Virus record (IMG/VR): IMGVR_UViG_3300034137_000018
Coordinates: 1-51,755 of that record
Direction: 5' to 3' (one strand)
From: a virus
DNA length: 51,755 bases
The notes under the pieces were generated by a model that made no database searches, had not been told where the DNA came from, and saw only the letters and a list, made by a program, of their open reading frames with translations. Position numbers and translations under genes: made by a program. This document shows, in pieces, positions 38,052-46,256 of the stretch; the first letter of the stretch is position 1; each line of letters begins with the position of its first letter.

Positions 38052-39292
38052 GAGATCCTCCGTAACGGCGTTGGCTCGCCGGCTGGTGTGTCCTGCGTGG
38101 TGTCCGGCTGGCTGGTGGGTGCTGCGGGTGGTGCTGCTGGCGCAGCCGCTGCGGGCTTGGCGTACACGTCCCCGCCCGGTATCGGCTGCTCATCTTCCTG
38201 CGCCCGAATTTCGTTAACACTGGCAGCACCCACAGTGAGGCGGATTTGGTTAACTTCCCACCGCGTCTTGAGGTCTGCCCGCACTAGCGCATCCGGGTTG
38301 AACTTAATATACTGCCCGGCCGGGATGAGGGCTGAGAATGCGGCCTCGAGGATGACCAGCCAAGGGCGCAGTGTCAGCATCACGAAGTTGATCTGATTCT
38401 GCTCCACGTTGGCGTACGTCATGCTGCTGCCCGACTCGCCGCCCACCATCTCCGGGGGGATGCCGTAAATGGCGGCGATTTCGCTGGCCGTCGCCTTCAT
38501 GGTGGCCAGGAACTGTGCCTCCTTTTCGGGCACGGTGATGGCCTGGTAGTCCCAGTCCGAGCCGTACACGATGGGGCGCCGCCCGCGAATGGCTGCGGTC
38601 AGCCGGTTACTGATGACCTCAGCCTCGGTGGTGGTCACAGTCTTGGCGGTGTTCTTGAACGACCCGGGCGGGAAGCCGCCGTTGTCGAACCATGTCCGGG
38701 TGTAGTCCTTGGCGGACAAGGCAACGCCCATCGTTGCAGCGAACGCCCCGATGGGTGACAACCCCAGCCGGCTGCCTGCCTGCGCGAAGCGGACAATGTG
38801 GACGATGTCGGCGCGCGGCACCGGCCGGCCCTTCACCAGCCAGCCGCCGCGGGCGCCGGGCCTGTCGTCGGGTGCCACCACGGACGGGTCCAGCCAATCG
38901 GTGAGGGTGGGATACCCCCAGCCGTCGCGGTCGATGATGTAGCCGTAGGCGTTGCCGCGCAGGGCCAGGCTGGTGATGCCGGCGTACAGCCACGGCACCA
39001 GCAGCCCCGCCTCCTTCATGGTGTCGAACATGGCCGGCAGTTTGTTGCTGGGGATGCGCTCGTCGCCCACCTTGCGGTATGACTGCACAGGCAGGGTGGA
39101 GATGTTGTCGGCCAGCAGCCGCACAGACGAGTAGACGGGGGCCAGGGTTAACGCCTTGGTGGGGGACACCGGCGCAGCACCTGTGGCGGAGACGTAGTTG
39201 AACGGCAGCGCGTCACCCCACAGCGTCTCGGCGGTCAGCGTCCGCGCCTCCTCCTTGCTGGGCAGACCGATAGCCTCACGGAACCAGCCCAC
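38048..39292 (-). CDS. Portal protein (HK97 type)
   Basis: 414 residues, GTG start. Characteristic stretches include PVYSSVRLLADNISTLPVQS, TSLALRGNAYGYIIDRDGW, the clip/stem region with WFDNGGFPPGSFKN, and AAIYGIPPEMVGGESGSSMT. The C-terminal 50 residues are Pro/Ala-rich. The dodecameric portal is the DNA entry/exit channel and the docking site of the terminase. Confidence 0.93.
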   Translation of the reverse strand: MGWFREAIGLPSKEEARTLTAETLWGDALPFNYVSATGAAPVSPTKALTLAPVYSSVRLLADNISTLPVQSYRKVGDERIPSNKLPAMFDTMKEAGLLVPWLYAGITSLALRGNAYGYIIDRDGWGYPTLTDWLDPSVVAPDDRPGARGGWLVKGRPVPRADIVHIVRFAQAGSRLGLSPIGAFAATMGVALSAKDYTRTWFDNGGFPPGSFKNTAKTVTTTEAEVISNRLTAAIRGRRPIVYGSDWDYQAITVPEKEAQFLATMKATASEIAAIYGIPPEMVGGESGSSMTYANVEQNQINFVMLTLRPWLVILEAAFSALIPAGQYIKFNPDALVRADLKTRWEVNQIRLTVGAASVNEIRAQEDEQPIPGGDVYAKPAAAAPAAPPAAPTSQPDTTQDTPAGEPTPLRRIS

Positions 39293-39293
39293 G

Positions 39294-39608
39294 TCAGCGG
39301 CGCTCCTCGCCAGGCTGCAGGGTGGGGCGCGTCTCGTACGGGGCTGCGCCGAAGTGGCGGCAGTCCGGGCGGTGGTTCTGCGCCGGGGTGGTGCCGCACT
39401 CGGTGCACCGGCCGTGGGTGTCCCGGGTCACCTGACCAGCCACTGCTGCGTCCACAGGTCCCCCCTCATCCATCGGTGTCATGCCGGCCAGGCTGAACAG
39501 CCGCAGCAGCAGGTCCGTGGCCACCATGACCTGCCCGGGCCGGTCCTCTGTGAACGCCACCACCTGCGCGCCGCTGTCAGTCTGCAGCAGCCACCGCTGC
39601 CCTGTCAC
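39294..39608 (-). CDS. Hypothetical protein between terminase and portal
   Basis: 104 residues, GTG start with GTGA overlap. The N-terminal strands WLLQTDSGAQVVAFTEDRPG are followed by a short Cys/His cluster (GRCTECGTTPAQNHRPDCRH) that may bind zinc. No recognised family; co-expressed with packaging genes. Confidence 0.66.
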   Translation of the reverse strand: MTGQRWLLQTDSGAQVVAFTEDRPGQVMVATDLLLRLFSLAGMTPMDEGGPVDAAVAGQVTRDTHGRCTECGTTPAQNHRPDCRHFGAAPYETRPTLQPGEERR

Positions 39609-39835
39609 TGGTAGCCGCCGGCCAGCAGCGCGTACCCCACGGTGTCCCGCAGCCCGTCAGACCAACGCCCCTCGTTGACGCGCACCAGATTGGCCTCTGT
39701 GACCTTGTGCCCGGCCAGCGCCCGCAGGCTGTCGTTGGTGACGCACAGCACCTGCCGTGACTGCAGCCCCAACTCCCGGGCCTCAGCGTCAGCCTCGGCA
39801 AGGGTGGGGGCGGCTATCACCACACGGTCCGTCAC
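39605..39835 (-). CDS. Small hypothetical protein after terminase
   Basis: 76 residues from a GTG at 39835 with AGGAAGGG 8 bases upstream. Reads VVIAAPTLAEADAEARELGL, then QSRQVLCVTNDSLRALAG. This alpha/beta pattern recalls a nucleotide-handling or ferredoxin-like fold, but no motif is diagnostic. Confidence 0.64.
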   Translation of the reverse strand: MTDRVVIAAPTLAEADAEARELGLQSRQVLCVTNDSLRALAGHKVTEANLVRVNEGRWSDGLRDTVGYALLAGGYQ

Positions 39836-39850
39836 GGGGTCAGCCCTTCC

Positions 39851-41464
39851 TCACATCACGCTGTCAAGGACATCATACGCAGATGCCACTTCGGCGCTCA
39901 GGAACCAGCAGCCGCCCACCATGCCCACCAGTGGGGCTGCGTCATTCGGGGACTTCTTGCGGTCCACCACATACGAGTCACCCATCGGCTTCGGTAGGGC
40001 TGTGGCTGCGGCCACGTCCAGCACTGGCTGCCCGCGGTGCCGCACCTTCCCCTCCCGCACCAGGTCGTACAGGAAGCCGGTTGCTGCGCCCAGGTCACCG
40101 CCGCCCCACGGAATGACCCGCAGCCCTGCAGCCTCCAACCCCTCCACCATGGACGACACCGGCGCACCGCGGGTCTGCGCCACTATCCCAGCGGTCCGCA
40201 CCCGCTGGCTGCGCTCGGGGGACTGCAGCCACGGCAACACCCAGTCCGTACCCATGGGCAGCCCACCCCGCCCAGATGACGCCAACACCTCCACGTGCGT
40301 CAGCCCGTCGTCGCGCAACCCCACAATGCCCACATGGGCTGCGCTGCGGTCCCAGGACACGTCCAGGGTCAGCACCACCGGGCTGTCATCGGCCAGCCGG
40401 CTGTCACGGTCCCGGCACTCATCCCAGGCGCCGGCAGGAAAGAAGCCGTCCAGGGTGCCGTCCGCCCACTGACACAACCCCTCTGTGCGCCACACCCACT
40501 CGGGCTCGTTGGACTTGGACTGCAGGGTGCGCTCGGTCACCCGGCCGTAGCCCAGGCTGGGGTTGGCGTACGCCCACCCCTTGCGGTCCTTCACATGGCA
40601 GCCAGGCGGCGCTGACCACTCAAACAGCCCCAGGGTGTCATCGGGCACGTCCTCGACGTCCAGGTCGTCGCCGTCCAGGTCCACCGATTCGTTGGCGGCC
40701 TTCAGCAGCGCGGCCGGGTCCGCCGCAGCACAGATGCCGTCCGGGTCCCCCAGTGCAGCGTGGGCGGTCATGCGCAGGAAACGCAGCACCACACTGGTGA
40801 CGTCGCCGGCGTTGGACAGCGCCCAAATTTGCGCGTTGGGGCGGGCGTTGGTGGTGCCCGTCAGGGCAGACCACGCATCGAAGGTCTGATGCTCCCGCAA
40901 CTCGTCCAAAATCACCAGGTCCCCGGACAGACCGCGCCCGCTGCGGCGGCTGGCCGCCTTCACCTTGTAGCGGGCCTTCGTGATCAGGTTCAGGGACTTC
41001 TGCCCATTCACCATGACGATGCGGTCCACCATCGCCCGCAACTCGGGACGGACAGGGGACTCGTCCTCGTCCTCCTCCATCACCATGTCCACGGCGCCCT
41101 GCCACACCTCGGTGGCGGTGTCCAGGTCTTGCGCTGTGCCCAGCACCAGCCGGGTGCCCAGCGCGTACAGGAAGTAGAGGGCCAGCACCTGCGACAGGGT
41201 GGACTTGCCGTTCTGGCGGGCCACCAGAACCACCACGTTGCGGAAGCGGAACGAGCCGTCAGGGCGGACCTCGAGGGCGTGCCGCAGCAGCCACTTCTGC
41301 CACGGGTCCAGGGTCAGCCCCAGCACATGCTCCGCGAACCAGATGCACGCCCACCCGTGCGTGTACTCGGGGTGGGCGGGGTCGTCTACGTCCCGCAACG
41401 GCGGTGTGAATATGCGCGGCACCGTGTGCCCCATGAGGGGCTTCTGCTGCAGGTCCAGCGCCAT
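39851..41464 (-). CDS. terL: Terminase large subunit
   Basis: 537 residues. Walker A VARQNGKS is at 81-88 and Walker B LVILDE at 183-188. After a hinge, the nuclease domain shows VVLTLDVSWDRSAAHVGIVG (first catalytic Asp) near 350, with further acidic residues toward the C-terminus. It packages DNA into the prohead using ATP and cuts it to length. Starts 3 bases after the small-subunit stop. Confidence 0.95.
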   Translation of the reverse strand: MALDLQQKPLMGHTVPRIFTPPLRDVDDPAHPEYTHGWACIWFAEHVLGLTLDPWQKWLLRHALEVRPDGSFRFRNVVVLVARQNGKSTLSQVLALYFLYALGTRLVLGTAQDLDTATEVWQGAVDMVMEEDEDESPVRPELRAMVDRIVMVNGQKSLNLITKARYKVKAASRRSGRGLSGDLVILDELREHQTFDAWSALTGTTNARPNAQIWALSNAGDVTSVVLRFLRMTAHAALGDPDGICAAADPAALLKAANESVDLDGDDLDVEDVPDDTLGLFEWSAPPGCHVKDRKGWAYANPSLGYGRVTERTLQSKSNEPEWVWRTEGLCQWADGTLDGFFPAGAWDECRDRDSRLADDSPVVLTLDVSWDRSAAHVGIVGLRDDGLTHVEVLASSGRGGLPMGTDWVLPWLQSPERSQRVRTAGIVAQTRGAPVSSMVEGLEAAGLRVIPWGGGDLGAATGFLYDLVREGKVRHRGQPVLDVAAATALPKPMGDSYVVDRKKSPNDAAPLVGMVGGCWFLSAEVASAYDVLDSVM

Positions 41465-41467
41465 GGA

Positions 41468-41860
41468 CTAGCCCACCTTGGGCGGCATGAGGTTGGCCAC
41501 CGACGCCAGGCGCGGCGGACGGCCGGTCTTCGGCTTGCTGTCACCCTCGATGCCCTTACGCCCAGCCGGGGTCAGCCCCAACGCGTCCAGGTACTTGAGG
41601 AAGGTGGGCAGGGTGACGTTATCGAAGCCGCGGGGCCTGCGCTCCTCCACCAACTCGCCGTCCTCGCCGACGCTGGCGTCGTGCCCGGAGGCCATGTCTA
41701 TGTTGCGGGCCAGCACCCGCAGCGCAGCCACAGCCCCAGCATCCTTCTCGCCTAGTGCCGCGCCGGCCGCCTTGATGCTGCGGTCCACAGCAGCCAGCAC
41801 GGACCCCTGCTGCACCCACGTGACCCCAGCAGCATCGGTGTACTGGCCACTGTCGGACAT
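41468..41860 (-). CDS. terS: Terminase small subunit
   Basis: 130 residues directly before terL. A helical N-terminal half (AVDRSIKAAGAALGEKDAGA) is followed by a linker and a short helix-turn-helix-like stretch, LPTFLKYLDALGLTPAGRKG. The C-terminus is basic. Recognised by position and size; the DNA site it binds is not visible. It is the first gene after the terminator at 41887-41916, so the late operon must start here or read through. The only candidate I see is a weak -10 (TATCCT) 7 bases before the ATG. Confidence 0.75.
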   Translation of the reverse strand: MSDSGQYTDAAGVTWVQQGSVLAAVDRSIKAAGAALGEKDAGAVAALRVLARNIDMASGHDASVGEDGELVEERRPRGFDNVTLPTFLKYLDALGLTPAGRKGIEGDSKPKTGRPPRLASVANLMPPKVG

Positions 41861-41886
41861 GCCGCCCAGGATACGCCAGACATGAC

Positions 41887-41916
41887 ACAGCCCCCGGAAT
41901 CGGCTCCGGGGGCTGT
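41887..41916 (-). terminator. Hairpin terminator between the accessory operon and terminase
   Basis: Perfect 12-base arms ACAGCCCCCGGA (41887-41898) and TCCGGGGGCTGT (41905-41916) with loop ATCGGC. It lies 16 bases after the stop of the gene at 41933-42346. Confidence 0.82.
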
Positions 41917-41932
41917 GGGGTAGAGGGTCAGG

Positions 41933-42346
41933 TCACCAGCGGCCAGCATCGCCGCCCTGCACGTGTAGGCGATGGGACAGCAGCCTCAGGTCCGCCGCCT
42001 TGTGCAGCCATGCCAGAGCTTCGGTGTCGGACGGCTGGTACTGGTGGTTGGCTGCCGCGTACGCGCGCTCCAGGTACGACTTGGCCAACGACGCCATGAC
42101 CCGGGAGCCTGCCTGCCACTGGCGGTGCGTCAGGGTGTCACGGGCAACCTCTTCGAAGTCGGCCAGGCTGGTGCACAGGCTGGCCTGGTCGTTGTCGCCG
42201 CAGACCTCGACCCGGTCCGGTAGACCGTCGCCGTCGCGGTGCGCGATGACCCAGACAATGTCGCCGCGCTTGATGCCGGTGTAGAACTCTTCGGTGCGAG
42301 CGCGCAGCGGGGTGCCGATGGTGACCTGCTCGGTGTATGCGTTCAT
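41933..42346 (-). CDS. Hypothetical protein, leaderless start
   Basis: 137 residues, ATG at 42346 placed 6 bases after the conserved -10 box, no ribosome site. The first half is beta-rich with acidic turns (GIKRGDIVWVIAHRDGDGLP, RVEVCGDNDQ); the second half is helical (TLTHRQWQAGSRVMASLAKS). Last gene before the terminator. Unknown function; member of the leaderless set. Confidence 0.72.
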   Translation of the reverse strand: MNAYTEQVTIGTPLRARTEEFYTGIKRGDIVWVIAHRDGDGLPDRVEVCGDNDQASLCTSLADFEEVARDTLTHRQWQAGSRVMASLAKSYLERAYAAANHQYQPSDTEALAWLHKAADLRLLSHRLHVQGGDAGRW

Positions 42347-42382
42347 GTACCTATTGTGGCACACGAGTAGGTGGGTCCACAA
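42347..42382 (-). promoter_or_regulatory. Leaderless promoter for the gene at 41933-42346
   Basis: Minus strand: -35 TTGTGG (42382-42377), 18-base spacer ending in TGC, -10 CACAAT (42358-42353), 6 bases to the ATG. It lies inside the end of the upstream membrane-protein gene. Confidence 0.75.
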
Positions 42383-42572
42383 CCCCCTTGCTGCTGGCGC
42401 GTGCCGACCAGGCGTACGCAGCCACGAACACCCACGGGTACACCTCGCGCAGCACCGGCCACACGTAGCGGTCTCGGTCCACTATGAACGCGAGGGACGC
42501 CAGCAGCACGTGGCCTACAGCCAGCACCAGCACCACCGAGTGCAGGCGCCGCTCGTCGCGGGGCCTGGTCAC
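42351..42572 (-). CDS. Two-helix membrane protein
   Basis: 73 residues from a GTG at 42572 (GTGA overlap). A basic N-terminus (RPRDERRLHS) leads into helix 1 (VVLVLAVGHVLLASLAFIVD), a short loop and helix 2 (VYPWVFVAAYAWSAR). Positive charges suggest a cytoplasmic N-terminus. Its stop overlaps the next promoter. Function unknown. Confidence 0.66.
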   Translation of the reverse strand: MTRPRDERRLHSVVLVLAVGHVLLASLAFIVDRDRYVWPVLREVYPWVFVAAYAWSARASSKGVVDPPTRVPQ

Positions 42573-42733
42573 GCCCCCACCTTTGTCAGCAGCCGGCGGG
42601 CAGCACGCTGCGCCTGTCGTTCGGTCAGCCGCCGCGGGCCCGCCACCCACCGGGTTCCATCGGTGGCCCTCGAGTACCACAGCCAGGGTGCGCGGGTCTG
42701 CCGGAAGGTGACCACCATCTCGTAGCCGGTCAC
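42569..42733 (-). CDS. Small hypothetical protein
   Basis: 54 residues, GTG start and GTGA overlap on both sides. Reads GYEMVVTFRQTRAPWLWYSR, then a helix rich in Arg and Ala (LTERQAQRAARRLLTKVGA). A short beta-beta-alpha unit; the basic helix might bind nucleic acid. Confidence 0.62.
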   Translation of the reverse strand: MTGYEMVVTFRQTRAPWLWYSRATDGTRWVAGPRRLTERQAQRAARRLLTKVGA

Positions 42734-42966
42734 TCGGGGCGGCCTGTCACGCGCAGCCAGGTCTGCCGCAGCCACTCGTGGGCCTCGTACACGTCCTCGC
42801 CCAGGGTTCCGCCGCCGGGGGTGGGCAGGTCACCCACAAACCAGCGGAAGCACCGCCAATGGGAGGCGGCGGCGTTGGACACGTAGCCGGGGTGCAGCAG
42901 CCTGTCCAGCCGTGACGGACGCTGACCCACATGCTCCGTCTCGGACGAAGGCTCGCGGGTGGTCAC
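42730..42966 (-). CDS. Small hypothetical protein
   Basis: 78 residues from a GTG at 42966 (GTGA). Rich in Trp, His and Gly (SHWRCFRWFVGDLPTPGGGT), ending in a helix EAHEWLRQTWLRVTGRPE. No family recognised. Confidence 0.62.
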   Translation of the reverse strand: MTTREPSSETEHVGQRPSRLDRLLHPGYVSNAAASHWRCFRWFVGDLPTPGGGTLGEDVYEAHEWLRQTWLRVTGRPE

Positions 42967-43175
42967 TGGACAGCCGCCTTGTGCTCGCGGTGCCACTGCT
43001 TACGCTGCGTGGACGAGTCCAGCATGGGGGACCACTCGCCGCAGGTGCACAGCCCGCGCCCCGAACCGCCGGTGCCCATAGGGTTGGTGCGGGTGGTCCT
43101 GGCACCGCCCACCACCGCGAACGGCGCCCCCTCCGCTATCAGGGTGTGCCCCGGCACGCGTGCACTGGTGGCCAT
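42963..43175 (-). CDS. Small hypothetical protein with CxC motif
   Basis: 70 residues, ATG at 43175 one base after the preceding stop. A beta-rich N-terminus (VPGHTLIAEGAPFAVVGGAR) is followed by GLCTCGEWSPMLDS and a His-containing basic helix (TQRKQWHREHKAAVQ). The last part resembles the C-terminal zinc/helix unit found in many short actinophage proteins. Confidence 0.64.
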   Translation of the reverse strand: MATSARVPGHTLIAEGAPFAVVGGARTTRTNPMGTGGSGRGLCTCGEWSPMLDSSTQRKQWHREHKAAVQ

Positions 43176-43176
43176 G

Positions 43177-43818
43177 TCACACCCCCCGCATGAGGTCGTC
43201 GTAGTTGAAGCGGTGCCCCAGCGCGTCCCGCACGTCAATGTCCGGGCCCTCCAGTCCGTGGGATTGGCCGTTGTAGACGGTCACGTACCGCGGGACCCGT
43301 AGGTTGCCGCGCGCGAACGAGTGCCCGTCGTTGGTGACCCGCCACCAGCCGGCCTTGCCGCCGTCCGCCCGCCGCTCCTGGCTGTCCTCCAGCAGCCCCC
43401 AGAACCGCAGCAGCGACTCGTCTCGGGCCGCCGCGCCGACGCCGCGCAGCACGTCCGGCTTGTACAGCCACTGCTGGTCGTACGGTGCGTCCGGGCAGGC
43501 GCGGTGCAGCAGAATCAGGGCGCGGGCCATGCCGGCGTTCAACGCCCGCCGGTACAGGTGCGCGGTCTGCCCGCAGCACGGACAGATGACGCCCTCGTGA
43601 ATGTTGTCGTCCACGTACTGCTTCGCGCGCGCCAGCGTGTCCAGGTAGGTGTGCGCTGCGGACCCGCGGGTACCCAGCCGGTCCAGCAGGTTCGCTGCCC
43701 GCTCGGCAGGCGAGCCGAACGGGCCAGCCTTCGTCATCAGCCACACAATCTCAGCCACCGCTGCGTCGTGGGCTGCGCTGTCGTCCACCACCCCCCGCGG
43801 GGTGTCCACGCCGGTCAC
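43177..43818 (-). CDS. Hypothetical zinc-binding protein
   Basis: 213 residues, GTG start (GTGA). The centre reads ICPCCGQTAHLYRRALNAGM followed by ARALILLHRAC, a zinc knuckle followed by a helix, and the C-terminal half looks like a winged-helix domain with WWRVTNDGHSFARGNLRVPR and YVTVYNGQSHG. This architecture occurs in many actinophage early regions; possibly a transcription or DNA-binding factor. Confidence 0.7.
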   Translation of the reverse strand: MTGVDTPRGVVDDSAAHDAAVAEIVWLMTKAGPFGSPAERAANLLDRLGTRGSAAHTYLDTLARAKQYVDDNIHEGVICPCCGQTAHLYRRALNAGMARALILLHRACPDAPYDQQWLYKPDVLRGVGAAARDESLLRFWGLLEDSQERRADGGKAGWWRVTNDGHSFARGNLRVPRYVTVYNGQSHGLEGPDIDVRDALGHRFNYDDLMRGV

Positions 43819-44387
43819 TTCACACGCTGCCAGGTGCCGCAGTTGCTGGTCTGAAAGTAGTCGCCCGCCCTCAGGTTGACCCGGTGCCGGCCGGTGCCCA
43901 ACCCCTGAACGTCGATCTTCTCGCCGTTCTCGTCAGCGCTGGTCTGGAAGTAGCAGAAGTCGTCGTCTGCCTGCACCGCGTAACTACCCGGCTTCACCTC
44001 GTCACCCACCGCCCATGACCCGTCCTCGATGCCGGCCGCAGCCTTCGGCGCTTCGGTGGTGGCCTCGGCCTTGGGTGCGGCGGTCGTCCTGTCGGCCTTA
44101 GGGACGGGTGCGGTGACGGTAGCCCCGGGCTGGGTGACGGTGACCGTGGGCGCCGGGGCGGTGGTGACAGTCGGGTCAGCGCCGCAACTGCCGATGCCGC
44201 CCAGCAGAAGGCCGAGCAGGAACGCGCCCAGCAGCGACACCCACGCCCGCCTCTTCTTGGGGCCGGGGACGGTGTGCGGCGGCGGCGGGAACCCGGCAGG
44301 CGGCTGCCAGCCGGCGGACGGGTTCGGCTGCTGCCCACCGTAGGGCTGCTGCGGCGGGTACTGGCCGGGGTCCACAGGTGTACTCAT
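43815..44387 (-). CDS. Membrane-anchored surface protein with Pro-rich N-terminus
   Basis: 190 residues, AGAGAGG 7 bases before the ATG at 44387. Residues 1-45 are Pro/Gln/Gly-rich and cytoplasmic, residues 48-68 are one membrane helix after KKRR, then a Thr/Pro/Val linker. The C-terminal domain of about 75 residues reads EDGSWAVGDEVKPGSYAVQA, then DDDFCYFQTS, and ends FQTSNCGTWQRVK. This layout is typical of actinobacterial exported host proteins of unknown function, so the gene may be host-derived. The outer domain would be displayed on the cell surface, which suits exclusion of other phages or stress signalling. Confidence 0.75.
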   Translation of the reverse strand: MSTPVDPGQYPPQQPYGGQQPNPSAGWQPPAGFPPPPHTVPGPKKRRAWVSLLGAFLLGLLLGGIGSCGADPTVTTAPAPTVTVTQPGATVTAPVPKADRTTAAPKAEATTEAPKAAAGIEDGSWAVGDEVKPGSYAVQADDDFCYFQTSADENGEKIDVQGLGTGRHRVNLRAGDYFQTSNCGTWQRVK

Positions 44388-44707
44388 GGGGTTGCCTCTC
44401 TGGTAGGGGTGGTGGTGGCGGGCTGCCACTCGGGGGTGTCTGCTGCGCGTCGGCCGGCGACGGGCGCATGCGACCAGCCCTCGTACAGCGGCTCGCCGTC
44501 CTCGCGGTAGTACACGTACTTGTGGTGGCGGGTGCTGCCGCGCCGGCAGGCGGCCACCAGTGCAGCCAGTCCCAGCAGCAGCAGCGCCAGCGCCAGCGCG
44601 CCACCGATGGCTTGTGCACCGGCCACCATGCGGTCGAAGTCGGACTGGTTGTGCCGGCCGTCCATGTGCGCGGACAGCCAGTTCAGGAACACCTCGAGGT
44701 TGCTCAC
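44384..44707 (-). CDS. Single-pass membrane protein
   Basis: 107 residues from a GTG at 44707 (GTGA). The helix GGALALALLLLGLAALVAAC spans about residues 37-58, flanked by a soluble helical N-terminus (NLEVFLNWLSAHMDGRHNQS) and a cytoplasmic basic/Pro-rich tail. Part of a run of four genes with membrane segments (43815-45554). Function unknown. Confidence 0.68.
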   Translation of the reverse strand: MSNLEVFLNWLSAHMDGRHNQSDFDRMVAGAQAIGGALALALLLLGLAALVAACRRGSTRHHKYVYYREDGEPLYEGWSHAPVAGRRAADTPEWQPATTTPTREATP

Positions 44708-44919
44708 TGCAACCCCCCGTCCAGCCATGGCGCACGGGCGGGAGGCTCGGATGACGGTGGGGTCAGGGCTGCGGCCACAGCAGCGATGCTGTCAGCGACA
44801 GCCACCAACCCGATGCCTACGCACCAGCCGGCGAACGCCACACTGTCGTGGTGCGACAGGGGCTGTGGGACACCCAGCAGTCGGTGTGCAGGTGCGGCGC
44901 CGGGCCGTGGCCCGGTCAC
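44704..44919 (-). CDS. Small membrane protein
   Basis: 71 residues, GTG start (GTGA). One hydrophobic stretch (VAFAGWCVGIGLVAVADSIA) is followed by Ala-rich and Pro-rich segments. Function unknown; belongs to the same membrane-protein run. Confidence 0.6.
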   Translation of the reverse strand: MTGPRPGAAPAHRLLGVPQPLSHHDSVAFAGWCVGIGLVAVADSIAAVAAALTPPSSEPPARAPWLDGGLQ

Positions 44920-45554
44920 AGCGCGTCAGCCTGCGCTGCGTGCGCACCACTGAAGTGCAGATGCGGGCCCTCGGACTTGCCGGTGTCGCCGCCGAAGGCG
45001 ATCGTGGCGTGGCCGGCGCCTGCGCCCACCAGCACCTTGGCTGCCTCTGCGTCGTAGCCGGTGGGATGGTCCGGGTGCTCGGTGGGCATAGCCATGGCAG
45101 GCGGCGGCATGACCGGCACCCGCCGGGCCACCATCTTGTTGGGGTTCGGCTCCACCTCCCACTCGGTCACGGTGGACTGCCTACGCTCCACCTCGAAGCC
45201 CTTCCTGTGCGCGTACAGCGCCGCCGCAGGGGAGAGGTCCACCCACCGGCCAGTGCCGGGCTCGCGGGTGCGGAACTCCACCGTCGTGTCCGTGTCCTGG
45301 TCAGGGTTGGCGTACAGCCCCGGGTAGGCGTGGGTCAGGGTGGCGTACACCTCGTCGATGGCGCCGTCCAGCGCCTCCGTCCACTTGGTCAGCAGCGCCG
45401 ACATGGCGGTGTCCAACTCAGCCTGGCCGGTCTGAATGGGAAGGGTGCTGGTGTCCGGCGGTGGGGTGCGGCGCTCGCGCAGCCGGGCCCGCAGGTCACG
45501 GGAGACGATGACTGCCAGCAGTGCAATGCACACCAGCAGGAGGATGTTGGTCAT
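44916..45554 (-). CDS. Membrane-anchored protein with large soluble domain
   Basis: 212 residues from the ATG at 45554, with AAAGGA about 4 bases upstream. An N-terminal membrane helix (TNILLLVCIALLAVIVSRDL) is followed by a helical/beta domain. The last 20 residues read GDTGKSEGPHLHFSGAHAAQ, which resembles the final motif of M23 peptidases, but the rest of that fold is not visible. Role unknown. Confidence 0.68.
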   Translation of the reverse strand: MTNILLLVCIALLAVIVSRDLRARLRERRTPPPDTSTLPIQTGQAELDTAMSALLTKWTEALDGAIDEVYATLTHAYPGLYANPDQDTDTTVEFRTREPGTGRWVDLSPAAALYAHRKGFEVERRQSTVTEWEVEPNPNKMVARRVPVMPPPAMAMPTEHPDHPTGYDAEAAKVLVGAGAGHATIAFGGDTGKSEGPHLHFSGAHAAQADAL

Positions 45555-45838
45555 GTGGTCCTTTCGGGGATGGCTACGTCGGATACGCACAGCAGCGCTG
45601 ACAGCACGTGCACGTCCCAGGCGTCATCGGGGGTGGTGGGGTGAAGCGCGGACGCCGGCAGCAGGATGACTGTGCCGGGCTGCTCGGTTCGGATGACGCA
45701 GTAGGCGGGGAACATGGCGGGGTGGGCCCACACGATGCCCACCCGCCACTCGTGGACCTGGCCGGCGTGGTGGCCGTAGAAGCGGACCGCTGCACCCACC
45801 GGCGGCTTGCCCTGCACGTCCAAATCGCTGATGGTCAC
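45551..45838 (-). CDS. Hypothetical beta-rich protein
   Basis: 95 residues from a GTG at 45838. AGGGG lies 7 bases upstream and supports it over the in-frame GTG at 45862. Short strands and His/Trp residues (VRFYGHHAGQVHEWRVGIVW) suggest a small barrel. No family recognised. Confidence 0.62.
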   Translation of the reverse strand: MTISDLDVQGKPPVGAAVRFYGHHAGQVHEWRVGIVWAHPAMFPAYCVIRTEQPGTVILLPASALHPTTPDDAWDVHVLSALLCVSDVAIPERTT

Positions 45839-45848
45839 GGGGGTGCCC

Positions 45849-46256
45849 CTAGCGTCCTGCACTGGTGGACAGGTCGAAGTTGGGGACGATGTTCTCGGGC
45901 CGGAAGATCACGCGCGGCCGAAACAGCCCCACCTCCTTGCCGCCGGTCTGCGTGGACACGAAGGTCACGTTGTCGGACAGACCCATCGTGATGCGCTCCA
46001 CCTCGCCGCTGGCCCGGTCAACGAGGCAGATTGCCTCAAACTTGCGATCCACCACCTCGTACGAGCAGAAGCCCTCGACCGAGAACAGCACCCGGTCCGT
46101 GATGCCGTTGACCCCGACGATGCGGCGCGGCACCTCGAAGTTTTCGGCCGCCTTGGTCAGGTTCTCGTTCGCTGTGTCGGCCGCGGACGTGCAGCCGGCC
46201 AGGACAAGCGTGGCTGCGGCTACGGCGCCGGCGAGTGCTCGGGTGATTGCCTTCAT
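45849..46256 (-). CDS. Phage-encoded lipoprotein
   Basis: 135 residues, GGAGGA 3 bases before the ATG at 46256. A type II signal peptide (MKAITRALAGAVAAATLVLA then G-C22) makes Cys22 the lipidated residue. The mature part is one beta-rich domain (FSVEGFCSYEVVDRKFEAIC, ERITMGLSDNVTFVSTQTGG). It would be anchored on the outer face of the host membrane. Small phage lipoproteins of this kind in Gram-positive phages can block DNA injection by related phages (superinfection exclusion, as with Ltp of streptococcal phage TP-J34); this is inference from class, not homology. Confidence 0.75.
   Translation of the reverse strand: MKAITRALAGAVAAATLVLAGCTSAADTANENLTKAAENFEVPRRIVGVNGITDRVLFSVEGFCSYEVVDRKFEAICLVDRASGEVERITMGLSDNVTFVSTQTGGKEVGLFRPRVIFRPENIVPNFDLSTSAGR

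Noticed and set aside
44916-44990. M23 peptidase signature (GPHLHF) at the C-terminus of a membrane protein
   Set aside because: Only the last motif is present; the metal-binding His and Asp of the N-terminal half are not seen, so the match may be chance or a relic.
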